Assembly: GCF_018736065.1 (NCBI RefSeq)
Contig: NZ_CP076128.1
Coordinates: forward strand, 620,001 to 684,000
DNA: 64,000 nt
Direction of reading: 5' to 3'
Source: Flammeovirga kamogawensis
GTDB taxonomy: Bacteria; Bacteroidota; Bacteroidia; Cytophagales; Flammeovirgaceae
Shown here one piece after another: positions 1 to 7,928 of the stretch; positions within the stretch are counted from its first letter, which is position 1, and every line of letters begins with the position of its first letter. A program made the translations under genes and the position numbers. The notes beneath the pieces are model-generated. The model had not been told where the DNA came from. It was given only the letters and a program-made list of their open reading frames with translations, and made no database searches.

Positions 1-1
1 T

Positions 2-142
2 CGTAGAAATGGAAATGCAATTACAAAATTTACTGAACCAAAAGATTTAGATCCATATCTAAAACAAATGGCATTAACGTCTCTACTTTTTTCTTTAACT
101 TTTGGTGTAGGACAGATTCTAGATTTGTTTATAAAGATCTGA
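2..142 (+). CDS. menA: C-terminal fragment, probable MenA (1,4-dihydroxy-2-naphthoate prenyltransferase)
   Basis: This reading frame is open from the window edge and stops with TGA at 140-142, giving the last 46 residues of a longer protein. The segment DLDPYLKQMALTSLLFSLTF followed by a hydrophobic end resembles, from memory, the last loop and final membrane helix of MenA proteins of Bacteroidota. MenA attaches the isoprenoid tail to 1,4-dihydroxy-2-naphthoate in menaquinone synthesis, in the inner membrane. A strong hairpin terminator follows. The catalytic aspartate-rich motifs lie outside the window, so the assignment rests on the C-terminus only; another UbiA-family member is possible. 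Confidence 0.5.
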   Translation, partial: RRNGNAITKFTEPKDLDPYLKQMALTSLLFSLTFGVGQILDLFIKI

Positions 143-180
143 TTTAAGTAATAATTATAGTTTGAGTTTACTCAACAAAA

Positions 181-221
181 AACACCCTTTGAAATTTTAA
201 ACTTCAAAGGGTGTTTTTTTT
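181..221. terminator. Bidirectional intrinsic terminator
   Basis: Perfect 13-bp inverted repeat AACACCCTTTGAA (181-193) and TTCAAAGGGTGTT (203-215) with a 9-nt loop. It is followed by a T run on the + strand and preceded by an A run, so it can end both the MenA-like gene and the converging OstA-like gene. Confidence 0.85.
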
Positions 222-1896
222 AGTTACCAGCCTCTAACTTTTCCTGAGGTCTATGCATCCATAAGGGTTGACCTTGATAATTCTTATTCAAAACTTGCTT
301 TCCATCAAATAGTATTTTAATCTCATTAGCTTGTTTCGTAGGATCTCTAGGCATATCGTCAGGCAAGTCCTCTCTTAAACGTACTCTTTCAAGTAATTCA
401 TCTTTTGGAGGTATCTCATCAAATCTATTTTTAAATCCAGGTAAATACATATCAGGTTTTTGAATTTTACTAGGAGGGAGTACAGTAGAGTCATGTTTCT
501 TATTGTACTCAATATTTTTTACTTCATTGTTACCTTCAAAGAATAATGTCATAGAAGGACAAGAAGATTTATTTAATGCATAAATATTTTTTTTGTCGTC
601 TGTAAGTTGGAAATACCTTGTCATACCATTTCCTTTAACATCAACTTTAAAGAGGCTATTGTTTTCAAAGTGAGCAATAATCTTTTTACCTTTTACTTGG
701 TTATAATCTTGAATTGTATCTTCCGAAATAATAAAACCATTTCGGTTTAGATAGAGTCTTTCAACACCTTTAGAGGTAATATCTGTTCTAATTACGTCTC
801 CAGTCATTTGAGATTTTTGTGCCCAAATTCTAGGATCTTGATAGAAGTAGATCATTGAATCATTGTAGAAATAAACCAATGAGTCACATCTAGATTTCAT
901 GTCTTTAGACCACATAGCTACATTATGATAGGCATATAATGTATTTTCCTGAGTAGTAGTGTCATTAATAGAATGAAGTGTATCTGCAGCTAGGTAATAC
1001 ATATCCATCCAATTTCCTTTTATAGGTTTACTCATTAAAGCATTACCATAAGCAAATGTAGAACTGTCAAACCTTACTACAACATCCGCATAAATTAAAG
1101 CAGTATCTTCTTTACTAAAGAAAATAACATTTCCAACAGCTTTACTATTACCAGTATTCTTATTTGTGTCAATTTTATCACCTACTAGAATGTATTTGTC
1201 ATTTTCAACAATGGCAGAACCTTCAAAATGAACTTTACCATTCTCGGTGTTGTATGTACCAGCATTTGCTATAACGTCACCATCTTTAGAGTTTATAACT
1301 GTTCTAGTATTAAAAGTAGAAATCTTTGTTTCTCTATCGTAGATTAATTTTTCTGTTACAAGGTGTTGTACTTTAACAGAATCATCCATAACTACATCTT
1401 TAATAAAGATAAGCTCTTTATTTTTTAAGTACCCCTCAACAGAAGTAAGCACCATAGTTTCTTGGTTTACTGTACCACCTGTTAAGTATTTGGCTTCTTT
1501 TGTTGAAGTATAGTAATATAATTTATCAGTAACTAAAGTGATATCCTCGTCAATTAATTTTACAATTCTACCAGTGATAATTACTTCACCTTTATTTTTT
1601 TTATAAATAAGCTTACTACCAGTAATCTTTGTTTTTTTATCAATAACAATTACATTACCCGTAGCAGTTACATCTTCAGTTTTTATATTTTGACGTGCCT
1701 CATCACAATAAATTGTTGTAGTTTTTTGCTTTAGAATTACACGCTTCTGAGGGCTGCTATAGAAAACCCTATAGCCAGAAATACCTTTAGAACGTGCGGC
1801 ACTAATTCTCACTTTGTCTTCAGTTTGACCAAAAGAGGTTAAACTACCGCAAAGTGAAATTATTAACAAAATGATTAAAAAAATATTTTTCTTCAT
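220..1896 (-). CDS. OstA/LptA-like lipopolysaccharide transport protein
   Basis: A 558-residue exported protein. I chose the ATG at 1896 because it gives a clean signal peptide (MKKNIFLIILLIISLCGSL, then FGQTEDK); the frame extends 10 codons further upstream without a better start. The N-terminal half has the repeated short beta-strand pattern of the OstA/LptA beta-jellyroll (TTIYCDEARQ, ATGNVIVID, and the later motifs AGTYNTENGKVHFEGSA and AVGNVIF). Proteins of this fold form the periplasmic LPS bridge. The acidic, proline-rich C-terminus (about 490-558) is unlike LptA. It is much longer than LptA (about 185 residues), and no LptD barrel domain is visible. It is divergent from tilS. Confidence 0.7.
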   Translation of the reverse strand: MKKNIFLIILLIISLCGSLTSFGQTEDKVRISAARSKGISGYRVFYSSPQKRVILKQKTTTIYCDEARQNIKTEDVTATGNVIVIDKKTKITGSKLIYKKNKGEVIITGRIVKLIDEDITLVTDKLYYYTSTKEAKYLTGGTVNQETMVLTSVEGYLKNKELIFIKDVVMDDSVKVQHLVTEKLIYDRETKISTFNTRTVINSKDGDVIANAGTYNTENGKVHFEGSAIVENDKYILVGDKIDTNKNTGNSKAVGNVIFFSKEDTALIYADVVVRFDSSTFAYGNALMSKPIKGNWMDMYYLAADTLHSINDTTTQENTLYAYHNVAMWSKDMKSRCDSLVYFYNDSMIYFYQDPRIWAQKSQMTGDVIRTDITSKGVERLYLNRNGFIISEDTIQDYNQVKGKKIIAHFENNSLFKVDVKGNGMTRYFQLTDDKKNIYALNKSSCPSMTLFFEGNNEVKNIEYNKKHDSTVLPPSKIQKPDMYLPGFKNRFDEIPPKDELLERVRLREDLPDDMPRDPTKQANEIKILFDGKQVLNKNYQGQPLWMHRPQEKLEAGN

Positions 1897-1946
1897 TGTA
1901 CTTTTACTACTTAATAGAGTTAGCAATTTTTATTGTTGCAAGCTTG

Positions 1947-1954
1947 CAAATTTA
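1947..1954 (-). promoter_or_regulatory. -7 promoter element for the OstA-like gene
   Basis: The minus strand reads TAAATTTG, an exact match to the Bacteroidota -7 consensus TAnnTTTG, about 50 bp before the chosen start. No good -33 TTG is visible at the usual distance. A perfect 14-bp palindrome TTGCAAGCTTGCAA (1936-1949) overlaps it and would lie around the transcription start. Confidence 0.4.
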
Positions 1955-2062
1955 TCTTAGTAGATCGTAAAATCCTTGTTTTTTGTGTTATTAATAACAT
2001 ATTATAAAGGATTAAATTGATTTTCAGCTAAAAATTTTGTGGTTTTAATAATAATCTCACAT

Positions 2063-3412
2063 ATGAATGACAATCCATTGGCCTTAGAGGACCAATTTTT
2101 AACTTATCTTAAATCAAAAGGTCTCGATATTAGTAATATTAAACTTTTGTTAGCCTTCAGTGGAGGCGTAGACTCTGTTGGTCTGGCTTTATTGTTATTA
2201 AAACATGATATCTACTTTGAGATTGCACATATGAATTTTCAACTCAGGGGTGAAGATAGTCACGGAGATGAGCAATTTGTAAAAGACTTTTCTTCTGAAA
2301 ATAATATAATTTGTCATATTAAAAAAGTTGATACTACTTTAGAAGTTCAGAAATCTGGCAAATCAACTCAAATGGTGGCTAGAGATTTAAGGTATGATTG
2401 GTTTAAGGAGTTGAAAAAGCAGTACAATTTAGATTATATTTCTACTGCACATCATAGGTCTGATAGTGTAGAAACAATTTTATTTAATTTAATTAAGGGT
2501 ACAGGAATAGAAGGTTTACATGGTATTCAATTTATTAGGAATACTATTATTCGACCTCTTTTATTTACATCAAAAGATCAGATAAAGAGGTACGTTGAAT
2601 ACAAGAAGCAAAATTGGAGAGAAGATAAATCGAATCAAATCAATAAATATGCTCGTAATTTAATTCGGAATAAGATAATTCCATTAATGAGAGAAATTAA
2701 TCCAGCTGTTGAAAAAAGCATTGATGTAACTTCAAATAAACTATCGAAAATAGAGAATGTATTTTTTTCGAATATAAATGAAATTACATCAAAGTATTGG
2801 AAAAAGAATGGGGATACAATCTTGATTGATTTTGAAAAATATAGTCATCTAGAGGATATAGATATTATTCTATTTTATCAACTAAAAAAATATAGGTTTG
2901 ATTTTGATACTGCACTTAACATTATTCAGTCTTATAATTTGAATAGTTTAAAGTTTTTTTCAATTGATAAAGACTACGTAATCTATACACACAATAATAC
3001 GTTGGTTTTAGAAAATAATAATGAGAAAGAACTAATTATTAGACAAAGTTTAAAAATTGATTTTAAAGAAGGGTTTTATTCATTTGATACAAATTCTTAT
3101 CAAACTTCTGTAGTTACAATTAATTCTATTTCATCTATAGAAAATGCATCAATTTATATTTCAGAAAAATATTTTCCAATAACGATTAGAGAAGTTAATA
3201 AAGGTGATAAAATTCGTCCTTTCGGAATGAAAAACGGTAGAAAAAAGGTTTTTGATTTACTCCAAGATGAAAATGTACCTAGTTATCTTCGAAAAAAGAC
3301 ATTAGTTATAGTATCTTGTAATGAGGAAATTTTGAGTGTAGTTGGAATTAGAAACTCAGAAGTGTTAAGAATTGAGAAATTTCCTGTTACTTTGATGAAG
3401 ATTTGCTTTTAA
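2063..3412 (+). CDS. tilS: tRNA(Ile)-lysidine synthase TilS
   Basis: TilS converts the wobble cytidine of the CAU anticodon of a minor tRNA(Ile) to lysidine, using ATP and lysine, so that the tRNA reads AUA. The 449-residue protein begins with an N-type ATP-pyrophosphatase domain carrying the PP-loop SGGVDS at residues 33-38 and the family segments AHMNFQLRGEDS and STAHHRSDSVET. The C-terminal domain motif IRPFGMKNGRKKV followed by LLQDENVPSYLRKK is typical of long TilS proteins. A GTG at 2039 would add 8 residues; the ATG at 2063 fits the family better. A palindrome TGTTATTAATAACA (1986-1999) lies upstream. The gene for the cNMP-binding protein follows 15 bp downstream. Confidence 0.93.
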   Translation: MNDNPLALEDQFLTYLKSKGLDISNIKLLLAFSGGVDSVGLALLLLKHDIYFEIAHMNFQLRGEDSHGDEQFVKDFSSENNIICHIKKVDTTLEVQKSGKSTQMVARDLRYDWFKELKKQYNLDYISTAHHRSDSVETILFNLIKGTGIEGLHGIQFIRNTIIRPLLFTSKDQIKRYVEYKKQNWREDKSNQINKYARNLIRNKIIPLMREINPAVEKSIDVTSNKLSKIENVFFSNINEITSKYWKKNGDTILIDFEKYSHLEDIDIILFYQLKKYRFDFDTALNIIQSYNLNSLKFFSIDKDYVIYTHNNTLVLENNNEKELIIRQSLKIDFKEGFYSFDTNSYQTSVVTINSISSIENASIYISEKYFPITIREVNKGDKIRPFGMKNGRKKVFDLLQDENVPSYLRKKTLVIVSCNEEILSVVGIRNSEVLRIEKFPVTLMKICF

Positions 3413-3427
3413 CACCGAAACAATAGT

Positions 3428-3949
3428 ATGCTAAATATTTTTAAGAAAACATATAATAACGAAGAGAGAACCCTTTTTAATTTTATGAGAAGAGGGGTGC
3501 TTTTTTCAAAATTAAATGATGAGGAAATGTCAAAATTTACACCTCACTTACATTTAAGGCATTATACTAAGGGCGAGGTGATTTTTTTTAGAGACGATCC
3601 CAGTCAAGCACTTTATTTAATTAATAGTGGGATAATTACTCTCAATATTGATATTGAAGACAAATTTGAGGATTTAGTCCACTTAAAAGCAACCGACACA
3701 TTTGGAGATAATGCAATTCTTGAAGGAACGAGTAGGCCATATAATGCAGTGTGTTTTTCAGACCATGCAGATGTATATGTAATTCCGAGTGCAGTGATTC
3801 ATGATATTTTTGAAGATGATATCAAAATACAAGCAAAGATGATGTCGAGTATGGCTGAAATTTATGACAGATTTACAGGACATTTATTTAGGGCATATAA
3901 GGAATCTTTCGGCTTTTTTGATTTAGGAAGGGCGTTTATGCCTTTTTAG
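3428..3949 (+). CDS. Stand-alone cyclic-nucleotide-binding-domain protein
   Basis: A 173-residue cytoplasmic protein with one cNMP-binding fold of the Crp/Fnr superfamily: FSKLNDEEMSKFTPHL, YTKGEVIFFRDDPSQALYLI, the turn TFGDNAILEGTSRPYNAVC, and VYVIPSAVIHDIF. The residues GDNAILEGTSRPY occupy the place of the phosphate-binding cassette but do not match the classical cAMP pattern (RxA is replaced by RPYNA), so the ligand is unknown. There is no helix-turn-helix domain, and the C-terminus after about residue 140 is short, so it probably does not bind DNA by itself. It follows tilS closely and is likely cotranscribed. The function is unknown. Confidence 0.75.
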   Translation: MLNIFKKTYNNEERTLFNFMRRGVLFSKLNDEEMSKFTPHLHLRHYTKGEVIFFRDDPSQALYLINSGIITLNIDIEDKFEDLVHLKATDTFGDNAILEGTSRPYNAVCFSDHADVYVIPSAVIHDIFEDDIKIQAKMMSSMAEIYDRFTGHLFRAYKESFGFFDLGRAFMPF

Positions 3950-3969
3950 TTGAATTTTATCATAAATAA

Positions 3970-3989
3970 AACATGACGAATGTCATGTT
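3970..3989. promoter_or_regulatory. FNR-geometry palindrome upstream of ctaA
   Basis: Perfect inverted repeat AACATGAC-N4-GTCATGTT. The core ATGAC-N4-GTCAT has the 5-4-5 geometry of Crp/Fnr-family operators. Its centre (3979.5) lies about 40 bp before the transcription start predicted from the -7 element at 4006-4013, the usual place for a class II activator, and no -33 TTG is present there. The same core occurs before the second coxC gene. Confidence 0.6.
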
Positions 3990-4005
3990 ATTTAGATGTT
4001 TTTTG

Positions 4006-4013
4006 TATTTTTG
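4006..4013 (+). promoter_or_regulatory. -7 promoter element of the ctaA operon
   Basis: TATTTTTG matches TAnnTTTG. The start codon of ctaA is 66 bp downstream. The position of a -33 element is taken by the palindrome at 3970-3989, which suggests an activator-dependent promoter. Confidence 0.45.
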
Positions 4014-4078
4014 TGGTTATTAACCTTGGTTGATATTTACACCTGTTATGATAAGGTAAATTCAACAAGCAAATTTCT

Positions 4079-5101
4079 ATGAAAAAAGAGAAGACAACAA
4101 ACAACGGAAACTTATATCGAAAATTCGGAGTAATTACTATTATTGCGGTTTTCTTCCTAATTTTAGTTGGTGGAGTAGTAAGAAGTACAGGAGCTGGTAT
4201 GGGATGTCCAGATTGGCCAAAATGCTTTGGAACTTGGGTGCCTCCAACAGACGTAAGTCAGCTACCAGCTGATTATAAAACTATATTTGCAGTTCAAGGT
4301 AGAGAGATTGCAGATTTTTCTGCATTTAAAACATGGGTGGAATACACTAACAGACTAGTTGGTGTTCTAATCGGTTTTCTGATTTTTTTGACTTTACTTT
4401 TTTCTTTACCCTTTAGAAAAACAGATCCAACAGTTACATCATTTTCTTTTTTAGCTTTTGTATTGGTTGGGTTTGAAGGTTGGTTAGGTAGTAAAGTTGT
4501 AAGTACAGATTTACATCCTGTATTAATAACAGCACATATGCTAGTAGCACTTGTGATTGTTGGTGTATTGATTTATGCAGTCGCAAGGTCTCATAAAAAA
4601 GATTTAAACTATCAAGACCCATCAAATCTAAATCAATTGAATAAGTGGATTGCAATAATCTTATCTTTATCATTTTTACAAATTGTTCTAGGTACTCAGG
4701 TAAGAGAAGCTATTGATATAATTGCTAAATCATTAGGAGAAGAACAAAGAAATTTGTGGATAGATGAATTAGGTGTCACTTTTTATATTCATAGATCTTT
4801 CTCAATAGTCGTTGGAATTATAAACATCCTGTTTGTACAACGAGTTATTAAAAATACAGCTCCAAAACATCCTGCTAGACTATGGTCCAAGGTGATGCTT
4901 GCATTAATTGGTATTGTAGTATTGTCAGGAGCAATAATGGGGCATTTTGGAATTCCAGCCGTTTTACAACCTGTACACTTGTTACTAGGTTCATTAATTG
5001 TTGGATGTCAATTCTACATTGCACTTTTAGTTAATCATTCAAGAGTACTAGGGAGTAATTCTAATAGTACTTTAAAATACCAACATCAAGCAACAACTTA
5101 A
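4079..5101 (+). CDS. ctaA: Heme A synthase (COX15/CtaA)
   Basis: CtaA oxidises the C8 methyl group of heme O to a formyl group, producing heme A for aa3-type and related oxidases, in the cytoplasmic membrane. The 340-residue protein has about eight hydrophobic helices. After the first helix comes STGAGMGCPDWPKCFG, which carries the two extracytoplasmic cysteines of the family. Candidate heme-ligand histidines sit in ITAHMLVALVIVG, YIHRSFSIVVGI and LQPVHLLLGSLIVG, and the segment EYTNRLVGVLIGFLIF is also typical. It is the first gene of the respiratory cluster. One base separates its stop from the ctaB start. Confidence 0.93.
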   Translation: MKKEKTTNNGNLYRKFGVITIIAVFFLILVGGVVRSTGAGMGCPDWPKCFGTWVPPTDVSQLPADYKTIFAVQGREIADFSAFKTWVEYTNRLVGVLIGFLIFLTLLFSLPFRKTDPTVTSFSFLAFVLVGFEGWLGSKVVSTDLHPVLITAHMLVALVIVGVLIYAVARSHKKDLNYQDPSNLNQLNKWIAIILSLSFLQIVLGTQVREAIDIIAKSLGEEQRNLWIDELGVTFYIHRSFSIVVGIINILFVQRVIKNTAPKHPARLWSKVMLALIGIVVLSGAIMGHFGIPAVLQPVHLLLGSLIVGCQFYIALLVNHSRVLGSNSNSTLKYQHQATT

Positions 5102-5102
5102 T

Positions 5103-6002
5103 ATGGTAGTAGCAGAATCTAAAGATATAATTGCAGACGTACCGCAAAGGAAAAGCAGAGTAAAAGATTTTTATGACCTACTAAAGGTTCGCTTAACTGG
5201 CGTTGTCGTTTTTTCTGGAATTTTTGGTTACTTATTAGGAACAACAGAAATATCAATAACTGCAATGATTGCATTGGCAGTTGGTAGTTTCTTAATAACA
5301 GGTTCCGCAAATACAATAAATCAGATTATCGAGAAAGAACACGATAAGTTGATGAAAAGAACAAAAAACAGACCTATTCCTTTAGGAATTATTTCTAGAA
5401 AGGAGGCCGGTATATACGCTTTTGTTCTTGCCGTTTTAGGAACAGTAATAATGCTATATTTCTTAAACGGGTTTGCTACGTTATTATCTTTAGCTTCTTT
5501 AGTTTTATATGGCTTTGTATATACCCCTTTAAAAAGAATAACACCATTGTCAGTTTTGGTAGGTGCTTTTCCAGGTGGTTTTCCTCCAATGATTGGTTGG
5601 GTAGCTGCAACTGGTTTTGTTGGTATGGAAGGACTCATATTATTTGCTTTGCAATTTATGTGGCAATTTCCTCACTTCTGGGCTATTGCTTGGGTTGCTG
5701 ATAAAGATTATAAAAATGCTGGTTTTAAAATGTTGCCATTTAATGGTGATAAAAATGTAAACACAGCAGTTCAAATATCAATTTATACTATGTTTTTAAT
5801 TCCAATAGGGTTTTTACCAACACAATTTGGGATGACAGGTATTACTTCTGGTATTATTGCATCCTTAGCAGGTGCAGCTTTTTTATATCAAACATTTGGG
5901 TTGATTAAGGAGAAGACGGATAAAGCAGCATTAAAAATAATGTTTACCTCTTTTATTTATTTACCAATTGTTCAAATTGTATACTTAATCGACAAGATCT
6001 AA
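5103..6002 (+). CDS. ctaB: Heme O synthase (protoheme IX farnesyltransferase)
   Basis: A UbiA-superfamily prenyltransferase that adds a farnesyl group to heme b, giving heme O, the substrate of CtaA. The 299-residue membrane protein shows the first aspartate-type motif region NTINQIIEKEHDKLMKRT followed by KNRPIP. Later come YTPLKR and the second motif region WAIAWVADKDYKNAGFKMLP, and the segments GAFPGGFPPMIGWVAATG and QFMWQFPHFWAIAW are characteristic of CyoE/CtaB. Pairing with ctaA gives the whole heme B to heme A route in two adjacent, translationally close genes. Confidence 0.93.
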   Translation: MVVAESKDIIADVPQRKSRVKDFYDLLKVRLTGVVVFSGIFGYLLGTTEISITAMIALAVGSFLITGSANTINQIIEKEHDKLMKRTKNRPIPLGIISRKEAGIYAFVLAVLGTVIMLYFLNGFATLLSLASLVLYGFVYTPLKRITPLSVLVGAFPGGFPPMIGWVAATGFVGMEGLILFALQFMWQFPHFWAIAWVADKDYKNAGFKMLPFNGDKNVNTAVQISIYTMFLIPIGFLPTQFGMTGITSGIIASLAGAAFLYQTFGLIKEKTDKAALKIMFTSFIYLPIVQIVYLIDKI

Positions 6003-6011
6003 TTTATTATT

Positions 6012-6581
6012 ATGTCAATAGCAGAAACTCCAAAAAGACCCGTAGGGATGCATCCTAAGAAATTTGCGATGTGGTTATTTATTGTAAGTGTGGTAATGAT
6101 ATTTGCTGCATTGACAAGTGCATATATTGTAAGACAAGCAGAGGGGAATTGGGCTTCATTCCAATTACCATCTATAATGTATTCTAGCACAATTGTTATA
6201 TTATTAAGTAGTGCAACTATGCATTGGGCATATTTAGGTGCAAAGAAAGATAATATGGCACAGTTGAAAAACGCACTGACTTTAACATCTGTTTTAGGTG
6301 TGGTTTTTCTAGTTCTTCAATTTATAGGATGGGAAGATCTTGTAGCAATGAATGTTTTCTTTGTTGGAAACCCTTCAGGTTCGTTTGTATATGTAATAAC
6401 AGGTCTTCATGGTCTGCACATTGTAAGTGGAATATTGTATTTATTCATTATGCTTTATGCTGCTTTTAAAAATCAGATAAATTCTGGTACAATTGTGAGA
6501 ATAGAAATGTGTGCAAATTTTTGGCACTTTTTAGGAGCATTATGGATATACCTGTTCATTTTCATGCTTATGAATCGCTAA
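6012..6581 (+). CDS. Cytochrome c oxidase subunit III (short paralogue)
   Basis: A 189-residue, five-helix COX3-family protein. The N-terminus MHPKKFAMWLFIVSVVMIFA, the internal GLHGLHIVSGILYLF and the final ANFWHFLGALWIYLFIF match heme-copper oxidase subunit III. Subunit III does not carry redox centres; it stabilises subunit I and its proton uptake. The gene starts 10 bp after ctaB, so it belongs to the ctaA-ctaB transcript. The next gene is a second, longer subunit III with its own upstream region. Confidence 0.88.
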   Translation: MSIAETPKRPVGMHPKKFAMWLFIVSVVMIFAALTSAYIVRQAEGNWASFQLPSIMYSSTIVILLSSATMHWAYLGAKKDNMAQLKNALTLTSVLGVVFLVLQFIGWEDLVAMNVFFVGNPSGSFVYVITGLHGLHIVSGILYLFIMLYAAFKNQINSGTIVRIEMCANFWHFLGALWIYLFIFMLMNR

Positions 6582-6583
6582 AC

Positions 6584-6597
6584 ATGACAATCGTCAT
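6584..6597. promoter_or_regulatory. FNR-geometry palindrome upstream of second coxC
   Basis: ATGAC-AATC-GTCAT, a perfect 5-4-5 inverted repeat with the same arms as the site before ctaA. It starts 3 bp after the first subunit III gene. Its centre (6590.5) is about 71 bp before the transcription start inferred from the -7-like element at 6650-6657, consistent with a class I activator position. Confidence 0.55.
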
Positions 6598-6605
6598 AAA
6601 AAAAT

Positions 6606-6619
6606 AACACAAATGTCAT
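6606..6619. promoter_or_regulatory. Degenerate second copy of the palindrome
   Basis: AACAC-AAAT-GTCAT matches the ATGAC-N4-GTCAT pattern at 8 of 10 positions. It is centred 22 bp (two helical turns) downstream of the perfect site, so both would face the same side of the DNA. Confidence 0.3.
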
Positions 6620-6626
6620 CAAATAG

Positions 6627-6657
6627 TTGTTTTTGTTAAGATTCAACTATTTATTTG
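6627..6657 (+). promoter_or_regulatory. Probable promoter of the second coxC
   Basis: TTG at 6627-6629, a 20-bp spacer, then TTTATTTG (6650-6657), one mismatch from TAnnTTTG. It lies 50 bp before the ATG. The three bases after the element (TGG) are the same as after the ctaA -7 element. Confidence 0.4.
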
Positions 6658-6706
6658 TGGAGAAATAAAATTCAAAAGACACTAAAAAAATAACATCCAA
6701 TCTTTT

Positions 6707-7462
6707 ATGTCATCAACTACAACTTTGACAAATCCTAAACTCTCTGAGTGGGACGGTGGACAAAGACCAATGAAAGCAACCTATGGAAAACTAATGATGT
6801 GGTTTTTCCTTGTTTCAGATGCTTTTACATTTGCGTCTTTATTAATAGCATACGGAGTAGTTCGTTTTATGCACCCTGCATATGAAGGAGCATATTCTCA
6901 ATTCGAATTTGCTACTAGCTCGGATAATTTTTATTGGCCAATACCAGAAAAAGTATTTAATGCTTTTCCTGGATTACACGGAGTAGATGCTCCATTAATG
7001 TTTGTTGGTTTAATGACATTTATCTTAATTCTTTCATCAGTAACTATGGTACTAGCTGTAGAAGCAGGCGAAAGAAAGTCTAAAGCTGAGGTTGAAAAAT
7101 GGATGCTATGGACAATTGTAGGAGGTGTAACTTTCTTAGGTTGTCAAGCTTGGGAATGGTCTCACTTTATACATGGTACAGACGAAGGTGTTATTAGAGA
7201 TGGTGTTCAGATTTTTGGAGCAAACTTACATGTCAACCAATACGGTCCTCAGTTGTTCGCAGATTTCTTCTTCTTTATTACAGGTTTCCACGGTGTTCAC
7301 GTAACAAGTGGTGTTATTATTAATATTGTAATTTTCTACAATGTTGTAATGGGTACTTATGAAGAGAGAGGATCTTATGAAATGATTGAGAAAGGTGGCT
7401 TATACTGGCACTTTGTCGATCTAGTATGGGTGTTTGTATTTACATTCTTCTACTTAGTCTAA
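6707..7462 (+). CDS. Cytochrome c oxidase subunit III (long paralogue)
   Basis: A 251-residue COX3-family membrane protein. It has the N-terminal segment RPMKATYGKLMMWFFLVSDA, the family motif QAWEWSHFIHG, the conserved FITGFHGVHVTSGVIINI, and ends with GLYWHFVDLVWVFVFTFFYL. The longer loop between helices (about 60-95) separates it from the 189-residue copy upstream. Two adjacent subunit III genes followed by subunit IV are, as I recall, a common arrangement in Bacteroidota. It is separated from the first copy by 125 bp holding palindromes and a probable promoter, so this half of the cluster may be controlled separately. Confidence 0.9.
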   Translation: MSSTTTLTNPKLSEWDGGQRPMKATYGKLMMWFFLVSDAFTFASLLIAYGVVRFMHPAYEGAYSQFEFATSSDNFYWPIPEKVFNAFPGLHGVDAPLMFVGLMTFILILSSVTMVLAVEAGERKSKAEVEKWMLWTIVGGVTFLGCQAWEWSHFIHGTDEGVIRDGVQIFGANLHVNQYGPQLFADFFFFITGFHGVHVTSGVIINIVIFYNVVMGTYEERGSYEMIEKGGLYWHFVDLVWVFVFTFFYLV

Positions 7463-7501
7463 CTCAATTTTTTAATTTCACTAACTACTAAAAATAGTAA
7501 G

Positions 7502-7840
7502 ATGGCACATCACGATGCAACACTTTCTCCAGAGGAGATTAAGAAAGCAAAAATGAAAACTGTGATTAAGGTTACAGCGATCTTAGCAGCAGTTACGATT
7601 ATAGAATTTATCTTCGCCTTTGCATGGCCTGACGGTTCAAGTCGTTTTATTCTGAACATATTATTTGTTGGAATGACTTTACTTAAAGCTGGGTATATTA
7701 TCATGGAATTTATGCACTTAGGCCATGAGGTCGGTCCATTAAAATTTGTGGTTTTATTCCCTATGTTATTTTTGGTTTGGCTACTTGTAGCTTTATTCCA
7801 AGAGGGTGGAGCAATACTTGATGCAATTCAGAATTGGTAG
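7502..7840 (+). CDS. Cytochrome c oxidase subunit IV (prokaryotic type)
   Basis: A 112-residue protein with three hydrophobic helices, starting with a short polar segment (MAHHDATLSPEEIKKAKM). Helix two contains FVGMTLLKAGYIIMEFMHLG, a pattern of bacterial COX4 (CyoD/CtaF-like) subunits. It is a small non-catalytic subunit that assists assembly of the oxidase. It starts 39 bp after coxC in the same direction. The hairpin at 7869-7912 follows. Confidence 0.8.
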   Translation: MAHHDATLSPEEIKKAKMKTVIKVTAILAAVTIIEFIFAFAWPDGSSRFILNILFVGMTLLKAGYIIMEFMHLGHEVGPLKFVVLFPMLFLVWLLVALFQEGGAILDAIQNW

Positions 7841-7868
7841 CAATCAATTTATTGAAATAAATAACAAT

Positions 7869-7912
7869 AATATGGTTTGATTTCTTCATTTTTGTAGGGA
7901 TCAAACCATATT
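7869..7912 (+). terminator. Large-loop hairpin between subunit IV and SCO genes
   Basis: Perfect 13-bp inverted repeat AATATGGTTTGAT (7869-7881) and ATCAAACCATATT (7900-7912) with an 18-nt loop. The following T tract is weak (TTTACTTT), so it may attenuate or protect an mRNA end rather than fully terminate. The loop contains ATTTTTGTAGGG, which resembles the ctaA -7 region. Confidence 0.5.
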
Positions 7913-7928
7913 TACTTTAAAAGAAAGA

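Noticed and set aside
5119-5638. Two minus-strand ORFs opposite ctaB
   Set aside because: Shadows of the hydrophobic ctaB coding sequence.
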